In this document: positions 49,601-53,426 of the stretch, piece by piece
How the letters are laid out: every line of letters begins with the position of its first letter
How positions within the stretch are numbered: position 1 is the stretch's first letter
NCBI GenBank assembly: GCA_037447655.1
Contig: JBBHKE010001138.1
Coordinates: 1-53,426, forward strand
Source: Zygnema cylindricum
Taxonomy: Eukaryota > Streptophyta > Zygnematophyceae > Zygnematales > Zygnemataceae
Direction of reading: 5' to 3'
DNA: 53,426 nucleotides
Translations under genes and position numbers: made by a program
Notes under the pieces: generated by a model
What the model was told of the DNA's origin: nothing
The model's database searches: none
What the model saw: the letters and a program-made list of their open reading frames with translations, nothing else

Positions 49601-50426
49601 GGCGCGAGGTGTCGTAAAGCGAAATTGGAGTGAAAGGAGTGAAAGGCGACGTGGACCCCTTCACACGCGACCTTCACACCTAAAAAGGCTCGATTCATAA
49701 TCGTACTTTTCACTTTGACATGAAGTTTGGTCTCCCAAACGCAAGTGTTCGGAGTGGTAAGTGCTATCGCGTCACACCATGTCACCACCATAACATCAGT
49801 GATAGCGTCACGTAAAATGGCCGTACAAAATACTTACAGTACTATCGTATTACACATAGTACTGTACAAAATCGAAAGGCCCTAAGCAACCAAAGGGCAA
49901 AGCACCGGGTCGCCCGCGACTATTATTGTAAACGTCATCGATTTTAAGAAGTTAAGAAGTCTCGTAGTTTCGTAGTTGTCTACATTTCGTTTCGTACTTT
50001 GTCGCACATTTTGTAGACGTCTACAACCGTCACATATTTAAAGTAATGAAAGGCGCAAGTAACGATTGAAAAATGAGCACTTTGAAAAGTACATCGTAAA
50101 ATGTGGGCTAAAATCCAAAGTAACATTTCAAATGCGTGGTTCACACTTGAAAAAAGGGGAAAACGATGTCATAAATTTTGGGATCCGTACGCCAAATTTC
50201 ATAAAATGACAAAAAATGCGGCTGTGACGGTTGGGACATTAGGTTTCGACCGTTTTGGAGCGTAGGGGCAGGTGCGTATAGCAAACGGGAACTGCCGTCC
50301 GACACTTTTTCGTTTTTGAAGAATTACGAAAACGAAGCGCACGGACGTGAACCGTACAAGAATTCATTCCCTCGCAAACTCATGAACAAATTAGAGGACC
50401 AATTAGATAAGAGAACATGTAATGCC
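49601..50426. other. Repeat-like, no gene seen
   Basis: Contains the palindrome TTGTAGACGTCTACAA at about 50013-50028 followed by 'ccgtcaca', linking it to the GTGACGGTTGTAGACG family. No coding signals. Confidence 0.4.
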
Positions 50427-50608
50427 AAAAGATAGAAGGGAGAGAGAAAAATTCTGGATATAAGACAGTTTAGGTGGGAAAATTCATTGCTGGAAAAGAT
50501 AGAAGGGAGAGAGAGAAATTCTGGATATAAGACAGTTTAGGTGGGAAAATTCATTGCTGGAAAAGATAGAAGGGAGAGAGAGAAATTCTGGATATAAGAC
50601 AGTTTAGG
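50427..50608. repeat. Tandem repeat, 67-bp unit, 2.7 copies
   Basis: Units start at 50427, 50494 and 50561 with 'aaaagatagaagggagagag' and are almost identical, so the duplication is recent. Confidence 0.95.
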
Positions 50609-51720
50609 AGACGTTGGGAGAGTGAGACAGATGGGGAAACGAACTAAAATATTTATCAACTCAGGGCTGGAAAGAAGGGAGGCATCGAGTGAGGATAGTA
50701 GAGAGGCAAAGTGAGAGAATCAGAAGGAGAAGAAGATGGCGAAAATGCGAGAATGTCAGTGATGTGGAGAGAGATAGTAGGAGTCTAAAGTAGAGGCAGG
50801 AATTGGAAAAGGAGGGGTGGAGGGAGAAGTAACAGATAGAGAAAGAGAGACAGACAGTCTGTCCAATGCAATAGATAGAAATTTTGGGATTGGGATTTAT
50901 TGTGGTATATATATGGGATTGAGAGAGAGAAAAGAAGTGGGAAAGATACATTAATAGATTTTGTGTATACTTCAATTGAGTATAACTCCATTGATTTTTG
51001 GCATTTTTTTCACTTGTTCTAGTAATTGTCAATCTCTTTAACAGTGTATTAATTTTTTTTTTCTGAAGTCATGTTTTGTCTTTTAAAGTTGAACTTTTAT
51101 AATTTTCTTTTTGTATGCTCTTACATTCCTTATATATATCCTACTACCAGTGGATCGTAATATTCGATGTACTTCACAACGATAATGGTCATTTTGTCAG
51201 ATTACATTTTAAACTCTTCCATAATTTGCACACTTTTGTTGATCCCTTGAGCATTTTTCCCACAGTTGGGTATATGCAATTGGTAATTGTCTTCCTTTAC
51301 TTTTTATCATAACTGTTTACTGAGTAAAACTGACTATTATTCACATTTTCCGCCGACAAAAACGTAATCGGCAGAAAAGTTTAATAAAGATGAAAAAGTA
51401 TATCTAAAGGGTCCGAAATGCCAAAAATGTTCAACTTTGACGAAAGTAAAAGCTGAGTAAGTTGTGTTTAACTAAAATGTGAATATCTGGAGATCAGAAG
51501 TCTATATTTATATTCAAAAGTATCATCCATAGACCAGTTACTGTATTTTGCATAGGTCCCACTAGTTTACGTACAGATTGTTTTGTGTTCACGCAAATAT
51601 TAGTAAGATTACGGTATTTACAATCCTTTTACACCTTTCCCATTTATTTCCTAAATTTTGGATCCATACTGTTAATATGTACCCTAATTGGTGAATGGAG
51701 AAGAGTATCCATTACCATGT
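50609..51720. other. No gene seen
   Basis: GA-rich to about 50860, then A+T-rich sequence without splice-bounded frames or element ends. Confidence 0.4.
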
Positions 51721-51815
51721 CACTGATCAAATTGAAGTAAAAAGTGCGATGGTAAGTTATCTGAGTCCCAGGGGTACAAAAGGGGTGGCATGGCCAAAAC
51801 TGAAAAACCCGGTTT
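51721..51815 (-). mobile_element. LINE 3' tail fragment
   Basis: The plus strand 'aaagtgcgatggtaa...atctgagtcc', then 'ggggtacaaa.ggggtggcat', matches 8129-8190, the 3' end of the LINE there. The hairpin is decayed on one side (GATAA...CCATC). Confidence 0.65.
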
Positions 51816-52874
51816 AGCATGAAGTATACTCTTTTTCCATCGATACAATTAATCAGTTCATCTTTGCTAATTAAGGTAAACAATTTAGACTTATTGCCAC
51901 TTACCACCCAACGTTGCGTGAAACCATGCTCTTTTAAACTTTTTCCATCCATACAAAATTACTGTTTCAACACTAATTATGATGAAGATCATAAGAGTTG
52001 TTGTTTCCATTCCCACACATCCTTTTTCCCATCCATGCTATCGTTCCATCAACACTAACATCGGTGAGCTGGTGTAGAGTTATTACCATTGTTGCTTCTG
52101 ATTTAGCAATGAAAATATAATTTTGCCCTCATACTCTAGTTTTAATGTCCGAAATCAATTGGAAACTATATATATTGTTATTAGCGAAATGCCTGTATAG
52201 TATGCCTACAGTATGGAGTATTCCAATTGCTTTCGCACATAAACCTACGTCTCATTCTGATAAAAGAGAGTGCTGGTAATATACTACACTACCCATCATT
52301 ATTAGAGCTAAAACACTAATTAATTCAGTCACTAAATTCTATTTATTTTTTTTGGCCGAAGTGGACTACAACCTGCCAGGTCTCCTTTAGTATATTCTAA
52401 TTAGTAATTAGTAAATTGTATATTCTAATTTCGGATTAACCCTAATAACTATGGGCAGCTTACTTGTGGTGAATGGTGTTAAGCTTTCACTATCATCATC
52501 AAATAAGACATGCAAAAGTTTGTCAGTTTTCATAATCATATTAAATTGACAAATTGGGAAGATGCACTCTCCTTTGAAAAAAAGAGAGTATTTAATTGCA
52601 AGTCTAACAACACAAGTTATAAATTCATTGAAATAAAATTGTGCAATTCTTGTTTCCATTCCCATCCTCTTTCTCACTACCTTTCTTATTTCATTTTTGT
52701 CCACTGCCATATGAAAGACCAAACCTTCTTCTTCCTCACTTTTCTTCCCTGGGTCTCTTTTTTCATTTCCCTCAAATAAGGATATTCCAAAAGGGTATTT
52801 GTAATATCGATAGCAAGTCGGTTTGATGAAACAAGCCTCAAATGATGAACAAAAATACTAAAAATATCCTTTCA
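51816..52874. other. No gene supported
   Basis: The minus-strand frame at 52408-52722 (104 codons, includes KYSLFFKGECIFPICQFNMI) has ordinary amino-acid composition but no recognised family and no clear exon borders. A frame at 51817-51952 shares 'aaaaggatg...gggaatggaaacaa' context with it, suggesting two decayed copies of one element. Confidence 0.3.
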
Positions 52875-53000
52875 GAGAAAAAGAAGTTATATCTATGATT
52901 CAAACTTAGGAGAGAATTGGTAATGATATTCACGATAGAGAAAAAGAAGTTATAACTATGATTCAAGTTTAGGAGAGAATTGGTAATGATATTCACCATA
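52875..53000. repeat. Tandem repeat, 63-bp unit, two copies
   Basis: Units start at 52875 and 52938 with 'gagaaaaagaagttata' and differ at only a few positions. Confidence 0.95.
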
Positions 53001-53426
53001 GCTTCTTTTTAACCAAATTCACAACAGACTTTAAATCCCAACAGCTCTTAGAATCTAAAAATTATGAAAAAAAAAAAATATTATGATTTCGCGAGTTGTC
53101 AAGACCAAAAATCTTCATCAGTTATTATAAAGTCAATGACAAACTTCTGGGTTTTTTGGGTTACATGAGTGCGTACTTTCCTAAGTTTGTTACCTATTCT
53201 CTCTCAAAATATCAGTGTTGTAATTTAGTGTCTATCCTAAAGAGGATGACGAAAATTTTATCTTTCGTTTTTTTTCTTTCTTCCATACTCTATCATATTG
53301 CATTTTCCGAGGCAACTACACAAGCCACTGGATTCGAAAAAAGTATTTTGTAGTCAGATAATGTCAGTAACATTTTCTGTGATAAAAAAATAATCAAACA
53401 TTTAGAAATTTTCCGACTAAATTACT
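53001..53426. other. No gene supported
   Basis: An 85-codon plus-strand frame at 53096-53353 has no recognisable feature. The window ends here. Confidence 0.35.

Noticed and set aside
52408-52722. 104-codon minus-strand frame as a gene
   Set aside because: Ordinary composition but no known family, no clear exon borders and a possibly decayed relative nearby; insufficient support.

Overview
This is nuclear DNA from a eukaryote with long introns and many repeats. GT-AG introns, A+T-rich non-coding sequence, large purine/pyrimidine microsatellites, LINE remnants and many terminal-inverted-repeat (TIR) DNA elements all say this. Two split genes on the minus strand could be rebuilt exon by exon with matching phases: a glycosyltransferase 3' end (PF03407 type) and a complete GRAM-VASt membrane protein. 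Plant-like hAT and CACTA-like elements, together with a plant VAD1-type domain order, fit a streptophyte (plant or charophyte green alga, possibly Chara-like). The lineage is inference; GRAM-VASt proteins also occur in fungi and animals.

Layout. 0.66-2.0 kb: last three exons (minus) of a nucleotide-diphospho-sugar transferase; its 5' exons were not found. 2.0-9.1 kb: nested transposons (two adjacent TIR elements, a 515-bp CACTA-ended element, LINE fragments). 9.1-11.0 kb: simple sequence between genes. 11.0-27.95 kb: a 14-exon gene (minus) for a protein of about 870 residues with an acidic/Gly-rich N-terminus, GRAM domain, linker, VASt domain, one C-terminal membrane segment and a coiled-coil tail. 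Most of its introns hold CU-rich tracts on the transcript strand. 28.2-29.1 kb: a 905-bp TIR element just upstream of its start codon. 29.5-36.6 kb: LINE and other repeat remnants. 32.4-38.4 kb: a tentative unidentified split gene (minus).

38.4-46.9 kb: a direct duplication of about 2.4 kb carrying a CACTA-like insertion and an array of about 150-bp units with two possible hairpins each, ending at (ATC)n; copy 1 runs into a 10-N gap. After copy 2 lies a 367-bp inverted repeat with an (ATC)n loop. 47-49.2 kb: AT microsatellites around a tRNA-Glu-like SINE head, then small candidate membrane-protein exons. 49.3-53.4 kb: a partial third copy of the 38.4-kb repeat, short tandem repeats and sequence with no gene I can support.

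The two confident genes are ordinary housekeeping-type functions (glycan synthesis; sterol transfer at membrane contact sites) and show no sign of working together. The unusual content is in the repeats.
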